Positions 1-6,858 of a stretch of DNA of 13,786 nucleotides are shown here, one piece after another (the stretch's first letter is position 1; each line of letters starts with the position of its first letter). The position numbers and the translations under genes were made by a program. Source of the stretch: Nitrosomonadales bacterium. GTDB lineage: Bacteria; Pseudomonadota; Gammaproteobacteria; Burkholderiales; Nitrosomonadaceae. The stretch is from assembly GCA_004525885.1 (NCBI GenBank), contig SPBV01000024.1, forward strand, positions 1 through 13,786, read 5' to 3'. The notes beneath the pieces were generated by a model. That model was not told where the DNA came from. It made no database searches and worked only from the letters and a program-made list of their open reading frames with translations.

Positions 1-93
1 AGTAGGACCACCATCTCTATAGATTCCTCCTACGTAGATATAAGACTCAAAGATTTGGCTCAGAGTGAAGACTTAGCCCGCTACGTACTTTAA
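1..93 (+). CDS. hslU: HslU ATPase (HslVU/ClpYQ protease), C-terminal end only
   Basis: Frame 1 is open from the first base to a TAA at 91-93 and encodes 30 residues. They begin with a short beta-strand-like segment (TISIDSSYV) and end in EDLARYVL. This closely resembles the C-terminus of HslU as I remember it from E. coli (...SISIDADYV... ...EDLSRFIL). HslU is the hexameric AAA+ unfoldase that feeds proteins to the HslV peptidase in the cytoplasm. In the family, the last eight or so residues insert between HslV subunits and switch on the peptidase; this tail keeps the pattern (acidic, Leu, Arg, aromatic, final Leu), so the gene end looks functional. The gene starts outside the window, and hslV would be expected further upstream. 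It is followed by argS after 78 bases on the same strand. The fragment is short, so the call rests on the tail motif. Confidence 0.85.
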   Translation, partial: SRTTISIDSSYVDIRLKDLAQSEDLARYVL

Positions 94-171
94 AGGTGTC
101 CATGTGTCTGTCGGCCCCACATTAATGCCACGATAATTGCACAGCCCACATCCACTGCTATTGATGCGTCC

Positions 172-1932
172 ATGACCTTACCAAACCACGCCAACTTTAA
201 ATCTCATTTTGAAGAGCTTCTACGCTACGCCTTGCGTACACTCTCAACCACTGACTTGGGCATTAATGTCGAGTTTGAGCGCCCAAAACAAATTAGTCAC
301 GGCGATTACTCCTGTAATCTAGCAATGCAGTTGGCCAAACCACTGCGTCAAAACCCACGCGACATCGCTACACTACTAATCAATGCGATGCCTGCCTCAC
401 CTCATCTGGAAAAAGTTGAGGTTGCTGGAGCAGGATTTATCAATCTGTTTCTCAAAACTGCTTCTAAGCAGCAATTTCCACGTATCGTGCTGGAGAGTGG
501 CAAGGAATTCGGCTGTGGAAACTTTGGTGCTGGCAAGAAGATTCAGGTTGAATTTGTTTCAGCAAATCCCACAGGCCCACTACATGTTGGACACGGGCGT
601 GGGGCAGCATTTGGCGCAAGCCTTGCCAATGTGCTAACGGCAGTCGGTTTCTCTGTATTTCGCGAGTACTATGTCAATGATGCAGGGCGGCAAATGGACA
701 TTTTAGCGGTTTCTACTTGGTTGCGTTATCTTGAATTGAATGGCAAAAATGTACTCTTTCCTACTAATGCCTATCAAGGAGAATACGTTCGTAACATGGC
801 GGAGCTGATATACAAGGCTCATGGAAGCCACTATGTGCGTCAACATGAGTTGCTCACGGTGGCGGATGTTGCTAGTGAAAGAATAAAAGTAGAGGATGAC
901 TCTGAGATACTACTTGATCAATTAATAGCCGAAACTAAAGATCTGCTGGGGCAGGATTACACATATATTCACAATTTCGTTCTAACTGAACAGTTGGGTG
1001 ACTGCCGTAATGATTTAATGGAATTTGGGGTAGTGTTCGATACATGGTTTTCAGAGCAATCTTTATTTGAAAATGGCGCGGTAGCTCGAGTGATTGAGTT
1101 GCTTAAACAGAAAGATTGCTTATATCAGCAAGATGGCGCCACGTGGTTCCGCTCGTCTGATTTTGGTGATGAAAAAGACCGAGTCGTTCAGCGGGAGAAC
1201 GGGCAGTTCACATATTTCGCTTCCGATATTGCTTATCATCTCAATAAATTTCAGCGTGGCTTTGAGCGCATCATTAACGTGTGGGGAGCCGATCATCACG
1301 GCTACATTTCGCGGGTAAAGGGAGCAATGCGGGCATTAACGCTTGACTCATCAAAACTTGAAATTGCATTGGTACAATTTGCTGTACTTTATCGTGATGG
1401 TGTTAAGGCAGCCATGTCTACCCGTTCTGGAGAATTTGTAACATTGCGGGAATTACGCAGGGAAGTAGGTAATGATGCTGCACGATTCTTTTACCTGTTA
1501 CGTAAAAGTGACCAGCACCTAGATTTTGATTTGGATCTAGCAAAATCACAACACAATGATAATCCTGTGTATTATGTACAATATGCCCATGCACGGGTGT
1601 GCAGTGTTCTGGAACAATGGGGCGAGAATCCTTTAATTCTTTCCACTGCGGATACAGCTCTACTCACTAGTGATGTAGAATTATCACTACTGCAAAAGCT
1701 GATTGATTACCCTGAAATAGTGGATGTAGCAGCAAGGGAGCTCTCTCCTCACCTAATCGCATTCTACCTTAGGGAATTGTCGGCTGAGTTTCACAGTTAC
1801 TATAATTCTTCTCGTTTTCTTGTACTAGAAACACCGCTCCGGCTCGCCCGGCTGGCACTAATTGCTTCGATACGACAGGTGTTGGTTAATGGATTAACGC
1901 TACTAGGCGTGAGCGCACCTGATAAAATGTAA
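172..1932 (+). CDS. argS: Arginyl-tRNA synthetase (class I)
   Basis: This enzyme charges tRNA-Arg with arginine using ATP in the cytoplasm. The protein has 586 residues, normal for bacterial ArgRS. The N-terminal ArgRS-specific domain covers roughly residues 10-95 (with ISHGDYS and VAGAGFINLFL). The catalytic core carries the HIGH-type motif HVGH at 138-141 inside ANPTGPLHVGHGRG. The KMSKS-equivalent is the relaxed form AAMSTRSGEFV near 413-423 (M415-S-T-R), usual for ArgRS. The C-terminal all-helical DALR anticodon-binding domain, from about 465, opens with the typical NPVYYVQYAHAR. The ATG at 172 is the only ATG, GTG or TTG in frame after the stop at 91-93 and before the conserved N-terminal domain, so the start is firm although no Shine-Dalgarno sequence is visible. 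The 78 bases after hslU hold no clear terminator. The SPOR gene follows after 25 bases. Confidence 0.98.
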   Translation: MTLPNHANFKSHFEELLRYALRTLSTTDLGINVEFERPKQISHGDYSCNLAMQLAKPLRQNPRDIATLLINAMPASPHLEKVEVAGAGFINLFLKTASKQQFPRIVLESGKEFGCGNFGAGKKIQVEFVSANPTGPLHVGHGRGAAFGASLANVLTAVGFSVFREYYVNDAGRQMDILAVSTWLRYLELNGKNVLFPTNAYQGEYVRNMAELIYKAHGSHYVRQHELLTVADVASERIKVEDDSEILLDQLIAETKDLLGQDYTYIHNFVLTEQLGDCRNDLMEFGVVFDTWFSEQSLFENGAVARVIELLKQKDCLYQQDGATWFRSSDFGDEKDRVVQRENGQFTYFASDIAYHLNKFQRGFERIINVWGADHHGYISRVKGAMRALTLDSSKLEIALVQFAVLYRDGVKAAMSTRSGEFVTLRELRREVGNDAARFFYLLRKSDQHLDFDLDLAKSQHNDNPVYYVQYAHARVCSVLEQWGENPLILSTADTALLTSDVELSLLQKLIDYPEIVDVAARELSPHLIAFYLRELSAEFHSYYNSSRFLVLETPLRLARLALIASIRQVLVNGLTLLGVSAPDKM

Positions 1933-1957
1933 CTTTACAAATCTGGCAAGAGTTTTT

Positions 1958-2566
1958 ATGAGTCGAGACTACAAGTCCCCATCAAAGTCTGCTTCTGGCA
2001 AAAAAGGATCCACACTACTTTTAGGATTATTTATTGGTTATGTGCTGGGTCTTGTTAGTGCCATTGGTGTATGGGTGTATATACAGCAAGCACCTAGCCC
2101 ATTTATTCTAGATGACAAGCCTAAGGTTAGCACGGAGATAGAAAAACTCAAGAATGAGAATGAAACTCTAAAAGAAGATCAAGTATCTAATAGTGAAAAA
2201 AACTCAACCGAAGATTCAAATGAAAAGCCACGATTTGAATTCTACAAAATACTGCCGGGTAGTGAAGAGCCAGTCACTGAAAAGCAATTCCAAGAAGATG
2301 TACAACAACCGTCACTTAAGGATAAATATTACCTTCAGTTAGGCTCCTTCCAGAATCCAGAGGATGCGGAAAATCTAAAAGCAAGAATTGCTATGCTTGG
2401 TATGGAAGCACATATCCAATCAGCTGATTTATCTGAAAAGGGTATGTGGCATAGGGTTCGCGTAGGGCCCTTTACGAAAATTTCTGATATCAATCAGGCA
2501 CGCTCGGCCCTGTTGCAAAGTGGTATTAAGGCTAGCCTTATTAAGGTGCATGAAAGAACCCAATAA
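1958..2566 (+). CDS. Membrane-anchored SPOR-domain protein, FtsN-like
   Basis: Probable bitopic inner-membrane protein with a periplasmic peptidoglycan-binding end. The 202-residue product has a short basic cytoplasmic N-terminus (about 1-18), one hydrophobic segment at about 19-42, then a hydrophilic, charged linker rich in Glu, Lys and Ser (about 55-90). The segment RFEFYKILPGSEE (92-104) is a motif I associate with betaproteobacterial SPOR proteins. A C-terminal SPOR domain follows at about 123-198, with YYLQLGSF and HRVRVGPF strands. SPOR domains bind denuded glycan strands at the division septum, and this layout is that of FtsN. The gene position right after argS and before dsbA matches betaproteobacterial synteny as I know it. 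A weak AAGAG lies 7 bases before the ATG. A true FtsN role in activating septal synthesis is inferred; the protein could be another SPOR paralogue such as DedD. Confidence 0.88.
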   Translation: MSRDYKSPSKSASGKKGSTLLLGLFIGYVLGLVSAIGVWVYIQQAPSPFILDDKPKVSTEIEKLKNENETLKEDQVSNSEKNSTEDSNEKPRFEFYKILPGSEEPVTEKQFQEDVQQPSLKDKYYLQLGSFQNPEDAENLKARIAMLGMEAHIQSADLSEKGMWHRVRVGPFTKISDINQARSALLQSGIKASLIKVHERTQ

Positions 2567-2616
2567 GGATATTTTGTCCTGAAGTCATCGGGAAGGAAAA
2601 TATAGAATTTATCTAG

Positions 2617-2621
2617 AGGAG
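2617..2621 (+). promoter_or_regulatory. Ribosome binding site of dsbA
   Basis: AGGAG sits 5 bases before the dsbA ATG at 2627. It is the strongest Shine-Dalgarno sequence on the plus-strand half of the window. The neighbouring argS and SDR genes have none, which suggests dsbA is translated more strongly than they are. Confidence 0.75.
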
Positions 2622-2626
2622 AAAAA

Positions 2627-3274
2627 ATGAAACTTGGTCACTTCTTTATAGCCTTTCTATTATTTTTTTGCTTAGGACTTGCTGGTATTTCTGGTGTACA
2701 CGCCGAACTTACCAAAGGTCGTGATTACGCTGTATTACTTAGCCCTCAACCGACTAGAAGCGGTAATAATATCGAAGTTCTAGAATTTTTTTGGTATGGC
2801 TGCCCACATTGCTACAAATTACATCCTCAAATTAAGGATTGGCTGAAGAAAATACCTAAAGATGTGAGCTTCCGATACGTTCCGGCAATTTTTCGCAATA
2901 GTTGGGTTCCTGGTGCAAAAACCTTTTATGCGCTGGAAGTCCTAGGAAGGAGAGACGAGCTACACAATAAAATTTATGAAGCCATTCATATCGATAAAAT
3001 TGATCTAACCAAGGAAGAATTATTATTTAACTGGGTTGCAAAACAAGGAGTAGAACGGGAAAAATTTATCAGTATTTACAACTCCTTCTCCGTTGAAAAT
3101 CAATCATCCCAATCCTCGCAAATGTCTAGGAAATACGGTCTAGAGGGTGTTCCATCATTGGTCGTAGATGGCAAGTATTTGGTTAGTGGAAGAATGGGTG
3201 GTACGCCACAGGAAACTATTAGAACATTAGACCAATTAATTAATAAAGTGCGCAAGGAAAGAACAGAAAAATAG
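2627..3274 (+). CDS. dsbA: Thiol:disulfide interchange protein DsbA
   Basis: Periplasmic oxidase that donates its disulfide to secreted proteins and is normally re-oxidised by DsbB in the inner membrane. The 215-residue precursor starts with a typical Sec signal peptide: Lys-containing n-region, hydrophobic 6-22, and likely cleavage after HA at residue 26. The mature part has a thioredoxin-like fold interrupted by a helical insertion. The active site is C59-P60-H61-C62, the dithiol sequence of classical oxidising DsbA, in the context FFWYGCPHC. The cis-proline loop is V175-P176 in GVPSLVVDGKYLV. These features separate it from DsbC/DsbG and from thioredoxins. It follows the SPOR gene after 60 bases and has its own strong ribosome binding site. 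The cysteine-rich envelope proteins it serves lie outside this window, and dsbB is not present here. Confidence 0.96.
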   Translation: MKLGHFFIAFLLFFCLGLAGISGVHAELTKGRDYAVLLSPQPTRSGNNIEVLEFFWYGCPHCYKLHPQIKDWLKKIPKDVSFRYVPAIFRNSWVPGAKTFYALEVLGRRDELHNKIYEAIHIDKIDLTKEELLFNWVAKQGVEREKFISIYNSFSVENQSSQSSQMSRKYGLEGVPSLVVDGKYLVSGRMGGTPQETIRTLDQLINKVRKERTEK

Positions 3275-3312
3275 CTTATGGCGCCTTCTTCTTGTTAGTT
3301 ACAACCTTTTCA

Positions 3313-4065
3313 ATGCCTTTAAAAATTATTATAAGCGGGGCTTCCAGCGGATTAGGGATGGCGCTAGCTAAGCACTATGCGGCACTAGGAGCGACAATTG
3401 GGTTGATCGCAAGAAACAAGGCGCCATTAGAAGCTCTGGCTAATGAGCTGCCTGGTGCCATTTTCTATGCTGTCGACGTTCGCGATGCGCAATCTATGCG
3501 ATCTGCTGCAGTTGATTTCATACAACGCTACGGCTGCCCTGATATTGTCATCGCCAATGCGGGGATTAGTCGTGGAACCCTCACAGAGTATGCGGAAGAT
3601 AGTGAGGTTTTTGAGTCTATATTAGCAACTAACGTCACGGGCATGCTCAACACTTTCCAGCCGTTTGTTGTTGCAATGCGAACATCCGGAAAAGGTAGTT
3701 TAGTTGGGATTGCTAGTGTAGCGGGCTATCGTGGGCTTCCCGGGGGGGGCGCTTACTCTGCATCAAAAGCTGCCGCTATATCGTATCTTGAAAGCCTGCG
3801 TGTAGAAATGTTTGGAAGCGGTGTATCCGTCATCACTGTTTGTCCCGGCTACATTGTCACACCGATGACGGCAAATAATCCATTTCGCATGCCATTTATC
3901 CTGACGGCAGAGTCCATTGCCAGAAAGATTGCAAATATCATTAAGCGTAAAAAATTGTATGCTGTAATCCCTTGGCAAATGGCAGTTGTTGCGCGTGTTT
4001 TGAAATTACTCCCTAATTTTATTTACGATCGCCTGTTTACTAATATGCCGCGTAAACCGAGATGA
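3313..4065 (+). CDS. Short-chain dehydrogenase/reductase (SDR) family protein
   Basis: Cytoplasmic or membrane-associated NAD(P)-dependent oxidoreductase of the classical SDR type, 250 residues from this start. The cofactor-binding glycine motif is G9-A-S-S-G13-L-G15, followed by the NAG motif (VIANAGIS) and the catalytic Ser in GIASVAGYRGLPG. The Y148-S-A-S-K152 dyad (YxxxK) comes next, then PGYIVTPM after the sixth strand. All catalytic residues are present. The C-terminal region, about 195-250, is more hydrophobic and basic, so peripheral membrane association is possible. The substrate cannot be told from sequence. The ATG at 3313 gives a start two residues before the first Rossmann strand; an upstream in-frame TTG at 3292 would add seven residues. 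Neither has a Shine-Dalgarno sequence. The G-run at 3742-3749 is read in frame through a conserved motif, so it shows no sign of frameshift. It lies 38 bases after dsbA. Confidence 0.9.
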   Translation: MPLKIIISGASSGLGMALAKHYAALGATIGLIARNKAPLEALANELPGAIFYAVDVRDAQSMRSAAVDFIQRYGCPDIVIANAGISRGTLTEYAEDSEVFESILATNVTGMLNTFQPFVVAMRTSGKGSLVGIASVAGYRGLPGGGAYSASKAAAISYLESLRVEMFGSGVSVITVCPGYIVTPMTANNPFRMPFILTAESIARKIANIIKRKKLYAVIPWQMAVVARVLKLLPNFIYDRLFTNMPRKPR

Positions 4066-4113
4066 TCGCCTAGGATCCTACTAAGTCTTCTGTTCTTTAA
4101 GACAGGTTGTTAT

Positions 4114-4130
4114 TAATCTCAAAGAGATTA
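4114..4130 (+). promoter_or_regulatory. Hairpin overlapping the msrA ribosome binding site
   Basis: A perfect inverted repeat TAATCTC / GAGATTA with a three-base AAA loop ends 5 bases before the msrA ATG. Its right arm contains the GAG that is the only Shine-Dalgarno-like sequence for msrA, 9 bases from the ATG. In RNA, the seven-base-pair stem would hide this site. A role in translational control is inference; an AT-rich stem of this length can occur by chance. Confidence 0.35.
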
Positions 4131-4135
4131 CGAAA

Positions 4136-4618
4136 ATGCAGATGGAAAAAGTAATTTTTGGAGCGGGTTGTTTTTGGGCCGTAGAAGTCACTTTTCGTCT
4201 AATCCAAGGTGTCAGCGAGGCAATATGTGGATATTCCGGCGGACACGTCAAGGACCCTACATATAGCAACGTATGCACAGGCAAAACCGGCCATGCAGAA
4301 GTCGTGCAGGTAGAATATGATCCCGACCAGGTCACTTACAAAGCATTACTAGATGTATTCTGGAATTGCCATAATCCAACCACCCGCAACCAACAAGGCC
4401 TAGATGTTGGCTCGCAGTACCGTTCGGTAATATTCTTTTGTACGACAGAACAGGAAGTCACAGCGAGATCTTCCATGGAAGAACTGCGGCTGATTAGGCG
4501 TTGGAGCGAACCTATCGTAACGGAAATATTACCTGCTTCTAAGTTTTATCGTGCTGAAGAATATCATCAAAAATATATGGAGAGGCGCAGCCTCATGAAG
4601 AATTACGACACAGAATAA
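4136..4618 (+). CDS. msrA: Peptide-methionine (S)-S-oxide reductase MsrA
   Basis: Reduces the S-epimer of methionine sulfoxide in proteins and free Met, repairing oxidative damage. At 160 residues it is a compact, cytoplasmic MsrA without a signal peptide. The signature GCFW holds the catalytic C12. Further family motifs are GYSGG (32-36), TYSNVCTGKTGHAEVV (42-57), GSQYRS (92-97) and FYRAEEYHQKYM (137-148). No cysteine follows C102, so the C-terminal recycling cysteines of E. coli MsrA are absent; C31, C47, C78 and C102 are internal candidates. An in-frame ATG two codons later (4142) is possible, but the first ATG has the better spacing to the GAG at 4124-4126. The gene lies 70 bases after the SDR gene and converges with cca. 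Confidence 0.95.
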   Translation: MQMEKVIFGAGCFWAVEVTFRLIQGVSEAICGYSGGHVKDPTYSNVCTGKTGHAEVVQVEYDPDQVTYKALLDVFWNCHNPTTRNQQGLDVGSQYRSVIFFCTTEQEVTARSSMEELRLIRRWSEPIVTEILPASKFYRAEEYHQKYMERRSLMKNYDTE

Positions 4619-4670
4619 TGCCTCACTATTGATGCCAAGCCCTTGCTCTTACATATCCAACTATAAGAAA
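4619..4670. other. Convergent msrA/cca intergenic gap
   Basis: This 52-base gap separates two converging genes, where a bidirectional terminator would be expected. I see no GC-rich hairpin with a T-run. The only structure is an imperfect pair of short arms, CTTG and TCTTA against TAAGA and CAAG, with a bulge and a long loop. That is too weak to call a terminator. Confidence 0.4.
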
Positions 4671-5957
4671 TCAAGTTAGTCGAGTTTTGATTTCAGCGAT
4701 ACGTGCTTCTCGTATCTTTGTATTAATTAAATCCGACAAGCGAGCAGGATCAGAGGCAATTTTTGTTAGACTAGCAGCTATTGCCCCACCATCTACCCCA
4801 TTAGCCGCATTGAATGCCTCATGTAAACGCATAACCTGTGGATAGGGCTTCTTGGCATAGCCGGGTCGTCCATGAAAGTCACACGCACAAGCATGAATAA
4901 ATTCCTCGAAGCGTTTTGGTTTGCGATATGCGTCTACTGCTAGCAGCATATCTCCGATAGTTGTTGGATTTAATTCTGTTATATGATGTACATTACTACG
5001 AAATCGCGTCACTAGTATCGCAAGATCACGGCAATTTTTAGGAGCCTTGATACGCTCACATAGACCTTTAACTAATTTCACGCCAGGGGATTCCTGGTCA
5101 ACATGTTGCGACCATGAATTCCGTATCGTAACTCCATTATCTAGGTCGTAAATAAGCGCAGCAAAGCGTACTGGCAGAGAATAATTTTTTGATGCGGCAT
5201 AATCAATAACCCGCATTATATGTTCACCTGTATCAATTTCGGGGGGTAATTGTTCTGGTTGGGACATTCCGAACAATACATCGACTTCCGGCATGATACG
5301 TGCCAGCGCACCACATTCGCGTAGCACATAAAACAGGCGAGAAGGATTCTTCTCCATCAGCCCACGGGAGAGTTCCTGCCATACTCTTTCTGGTACCAAA
5401 GCATCAATTTCACCATTGCGTACCAATTCATTCATCAATGTAAGGGTCTCTGGAGCAACACGAAAACCAAATCGCGCAGAAAAACGTGCCGTTCGTAGCA
5501 CCCGGACCGGATCCTCAGAGAATGCTGGGCTTACATGTCGTAGCAATCCTGCTTTAAGATCTTTAATACCATTGAATGGGTCGATAATATTGCCATCTTT
5601 GTCCTTGGCGATTGCGTTAATGGTGAGATCTCGTCGTGCTAAATCATCCTGCAATGTAACTTTTGGAGACACATAAACTTCAAAACCTCTATATCCACGT
5701 GCAACTTTACGCTCAGTTCTAGCCAGTGCATATTGGTCATGGCTTTTGGGATGAAGATAGACTGGAAAATCTTTACCTACTGGCCGATACCCAAGTCTCA
5801 CCATCTCCTCTGGGGTAGATCCCACAACAACATAATCATGGTCTTTAACAGGAAGTTGCAATAGTTCGTCGCGCACTGAGCCCCCAACCAAATAAGTTTC
5901 TAATGGGGAATTAATTTTATCTCCCTGCTCGATCACGGAAACCGAAATACCGCTCAC
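4671..5957 (-). CDS. cca: CCA-adding tRNA nucleotidyltransferase with degenerate HD domain
   Basis: Adds or repairs the 3'-terminal CCA of tRNAs from CTP and ATP, without a template. The 428-residue frame matches the long gammaproteobacterial/betaproteobacterial class II type. The nucleotidyltransferase domain shows GGSVRD (25-30), metal-binding D39-H-D41 and RRDLTINAIA (108-117). EDPVRVLRTARFSARFGF (148-165) marks the neck region. The C-terminal HD region begins near IDTGEH (241-246), but the HD dyad reads Y270-D271 in LIYDLDNG where E. coli has CHDLGKG, and neighbouring histidines are also changed. CCA addition should be intact, while the extra phosphatase/phosphodiesterase activity is probably lost. 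The start is uncertain. GTG 5957 and GTG 5936 lack a Shine-Dalgarno sequence; an AGGGAG at 5921-5926 precedes an ATT at 5915, only eight codons before LVGG. From GTG 5957 the gene overlaps the epimerase gene by 41 bases. Confidence 0.95.
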   Translation of the reverse strand: MSGISVSVIEQGDKINSPLETYLVGGSVRDELLQLPVKDHDYVVVGSTPEEMVRLGYRPVGKDFPVYLHPKSHDQYALARTERKVARGYRGFEVYVSPKVTLQDDLARRDLTINAIAKDKDGNIIDPFNGIKDLKAGLLRHVSPAFSEDPVRVLRTARFSARFGFRVAPETLTLMNELVRNGEIDALVPERVWQELSRGLMEKNPSRLFYVLRECGALARIMPEVDVLFGMSQPEQLPPEIDTGEHIMRVIDYAASKNYSLPVRFAALIYDLDNGVTIRNSWSQHVDQESPGVKLVKGLCERIKAPKNCRDLAILVTRFRSNVHHITELNPTTIGDMLLAVDAYRKPKRFEEFIHACACDFHGRPGYAKKPYPQVMRLHEAFNAANGVDGGAIAASLTKIASDPARLSDLINTKIREARIAEIKTRLT

Positions 5958-6858
5958 GCGGCATATGATGAGCTAAGTATAGTGGCGCCACTTCTTCTAA
6001 CTCCGTGGGGTGAATACCGAATACTGCTGTCATATCATTTACGCTACTACAGCCACATATACTGTCAGTCTTCATGGAAAAATAGTTATCGCGCGTCATA
6101 AGCTTGCCCGGCAAGAATTCCAAAACCATTGCTTGCAGATAGGAAAGCCAGTCATTCAATCCAATAACGGTACGATTATGTTCGGTTAAGATAGCCACAT
6201 ACTCCACAAGCTGTCTTAGAGTGTAGACTTTTGGTCCACATAAATCATAACTTTGACCAAAAGTTGTGGGGGTAGAGAGGCTTGCTGCAATTACCATTGC
6301 CACATTTTCTACAAATACTGGTTGAAATTTCGCATTGGGTGATGCTAGTGGCAGTACTGGCAGACGCCGCACTAAATTAACAAATAGATTGAGAAACGAA
6401 TCTCCCGGCCCAAATATAACCGACGGTCTAAAAATAGTCGTTTCCAAGCCTGACTCCATTATGATATTTTCGCCCCCTCCCTTAGAACGCAAATAAGCGC
6501 TTGAGCCTTTAATGTTGGCATTCAGGGCGCTCATGTGTAATAAGCGTGATATTCCATTTCTCTTGCATGCTGCCACAATTTTTTTTGGCAATTCAACATG
6601 CGCAGAAATGAGATCGCCATTCAAGATGCCAACCAGATTAATAACTGCTTCCATACCGACCAACAGCTGATCCAGTTCTTTGGGATCATGAATATCAGCT
6701 TCCACTACATCTGCAGTTGGAAGTACCAAAAGTGACTTAACGCGCTCACGATGACGGGTTGCAACACGTATGTTGATTCCTTGTGCGGCTAGCAAGTGTG
6801 CAATATGCTCACCCACAAACCCACTACCACCAATAATGCATACATTATTAATTTTCAA
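5917..6858 (-). CDS. NAD(P)-binding epimerase/dehydratase family protein, complex I NDUFA9-like
   Basis: Extended/atypical SDR protein of 313 residues. The Rossmann glycine motif is GGSGFVG (10-16), right at the N-terminus. NLVGILN (74-80) and HMSALNA follow, with a Y122-L-R-S-K126 (YxxxK) pair in AYLRSKGGGE and then IFRPSVIFGPGDSFLN (142-157). This set is typical of the bacterial proteins related to the mitochondrial complex I accessory subunit NDUFA9. Their substrate is generally unknown; roles in quinone or lipid metabolism are only suggestions. The start is a TTG at 6858 whose last two bases, with the next A, form the slt stop (TTGA overlap). It is supported because the Rossmann motif begins within ten residues and no ATG or GTG is available in frame. 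Translation is therefore probably coupled to slt. The TAA at 5917-5919 lies just before the possible ATT start of cca. Confidence 0.88.
   Translation of the reverse strand: MKINNVCIIGGSGFVGEHIAHLLAAQGINIRVATRHRERVKSLLVLPTADVVEADIHDPKELDQLLVGMEAVINLVGILNGDLISAHVELPKKIVAACKRNGISRLLHMSALNANIKGSSAYLRSKGGGENIIMESGLETTIFRPSVIFGPGDSFLNLFVNLVRRLPVLPLASPNAKFQPVFVENVAMVIAASLSTPTTFGQSYDLCGPKVYTLRQLVEYVAILTEHNRTVIGLNDWLSYLQAMVLEFLPGKLMTRDNYFSMKTDSICGCSSVNDMTAVFGIHPTELEEVAPLYLAHHMPRERYFGFRDRAGR

Noticed and set aside
1094..1318. Out-of-frame ORF inside argS
   Set aside because: It overlaps the conserved argS core in another frame and has no independent evidence.
3742..3749. Run of eight G in the SDR gene, suspected frameshift
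   Set aside because: The frame reads GLPGGGAYSASK straight through, exactly the expected motif around the catalytic Tyr, so the frame is intact.
4071..4080. Perfect 10-base palindrome TAGGATCCTA after the SDR stop codon
   Set aside because: It has no loop or T-run for a terminator and no known operator match; likely chance.
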